Source: Labrys sp. KNU-23 (GTDB lineage Bacteria > Pseudomonadota > Alphaproteobacteria > Rhizobiales > Labraceae). From it: 64,000 bases of DNA. Location: the NCBI RefSeq assembly GCF_008330945.1, contig NZ_CP043489.1, positions 1 to 64,000 of the forward strand, written 5' to 3'. A program made the translations under genes and the position numbers. Of the stretch, positions 63,678-64,000 are shown piece after piece (position 1 is the first letter of the stretch; each line of letters begins with the position of its first letter). The notes beneath the pieces were generated by a model that was not told the origin of the DNA, did not search any database, and was given only the letters and a program-made list of their open reading frames with translations.

Positions 63678-64000
63678 TCAGCGGATGATCAGGGCCGTTC
63701 CCCACAGGCCGATCGCGAATACCGTGTGCGCAACCAGATTGAGTACTCGAACCTTGGTGGGATTGGGCGTTTTCGACGCTGCCCAGCCAATGCCGAGCCC
63801 GGGCTGCAGCAGGAACCAACCGGCCCCCACCGTGACGATGCCGAGGATCCAGGCCGGCAGGAAGGTCGGGTTGGACAGCCAGGCAGCACCGGCAAAGATC
63901 ACCAGGATCACGCCGTAGAGAATGCCGACCACGTAATGGCCGATCCAGCCCAGCGCCAATTCGTGGGCGTAGGGCGCAGCCTTGCCGATATCGTCATGGA
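63678..64000 (-). CDS. DUF2938-family membrane protein (C-terminal part)
   Basis: The frame is open to the window edge, so the gene starts beyond 64000. Seen here are HDDIGKAAPYAHELALGWIGHYVVG, followed by hydrophobic helices ILYGVILVIFAGAAWL and AWILGIVTVGAGWFLL, then GLGIGWAASKTPNP and a final helix. This is the DUF2938 pattern, a small multi-pass inner membrane protein of unknown role. It converges on the MEKHLA gene with a four-base gap. Confidence 0.82.
   Translation of the reverse strand, partial: HDDIGKAAPYAHELALGWIGHYVVGILYGVILVIFAGAAWLSNPTFLPAWILGIVTVGAGWFLLQPGLGIGWAASKTPNPTKVRVLNLVAHTVFAIGLWGTALIIR

Noticed and set aside
1..64000. Search for CRISPR arrays, insertion sequences, integrases and phage genes
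   Set aside because: No regularly spaced repeats, transposase motifs or phage proteins were seen by eye anywhere in the window.

Overview
The window is GC-rich DNA from an alphaproteobacterium, most likely of the order Hyphomicrobiales (Rhizobiales). The evidence is gene content and order: tandem IalB-family proteins, a PopZ-like DUF2497 protein beside a TolC-type porin, the block dacF-like / tmk / holB / metG / tatD / MBL hydrolase, an Mfd-SdhE-DUF488-RecG neighbourhood, a CtrA-type TTAA-N7-TTAA site, and rhizobial-style dispersed palindromic repeats. I cannot name the genus. No phage, transposase, integrase, rRNA operon or CRISPR array is visible. There are two tRNA genes, Asn(GTT) and Cys(GCA).

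Layout. 1-2192: end of a DmeF-like metal exporter, then the msrPQ periplasmic methionine sulfoxide repair pair. 2193-4451: a long leader region with a double palindrome and a possible leader peptide, then an ABC half-exporter. 4566-7774: an unknown Cys-containing protein, then cysteine synthase with an AlaX-type and a YbaK-type tRNA-editing protein. 8000-9489: a divergent TetR/SDR pair with twin operator-like repeats. 9649-13829: tRNA-Asn, several small hypothetical or secreted proteins, an orphan HicB-like protein, tRNA-Cys and an isoaspartate methyltransferase. 14025-18693: tolC, popZ-like, glmS and DUF502. 18805-26398: recG, DUF488, sdhE, mfd and a D-threonine aldolase/D-serine dehydratase-like enzyme. 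26563-35362: a degenerate AMP-binding protein, an AmpG-like permease, two IalB proteins, hspQ, a lipid A acyltransferase, a UbiH-like monooxygenase and a DacF homologue whose three catalytic motifs are all substituted. 35359-42424: tmk, holB, metG, tatD, MBL hydrolase and a Na/Pi cotransporter.

42498-44870: a truncated diaminopropionate ammonia-lyase pseudogene beside an intact divergent Lrp-type regulator, an AT-rich scar-like stretch and a TerB/DUF533 protein. 45232-46635: a secreted S41-type peptidase. 46682-56620: the most interesting accessory block. It has two related cysteine hydrolases, an RpiR regulator, a glutamine-synthetase-like ligase, an N-formylglutamate-amidohydrolase-like enzyme, a complete Liv-type ABC importer and a cyclase/formamidase-like hydrolase, mostly with overlapping start and stop codons. 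I read it as an uptake and breakdown pathway for an unidentified amide or amine nitrogen compound. 56895-57954: Kbp-like BON-LysM protein and an LprI-like protein. 58189-62997: a sugar-type ABC importer (two permeases, one binding protein, no ATPase in the window), a GntR regulator and a DapA-family aldolase. 63182-64000: a MEKHLA-domain protein and the end of a DUF2938 membrane protein.

All assignments come from reading motifs and gene order by eye; no database search was run.
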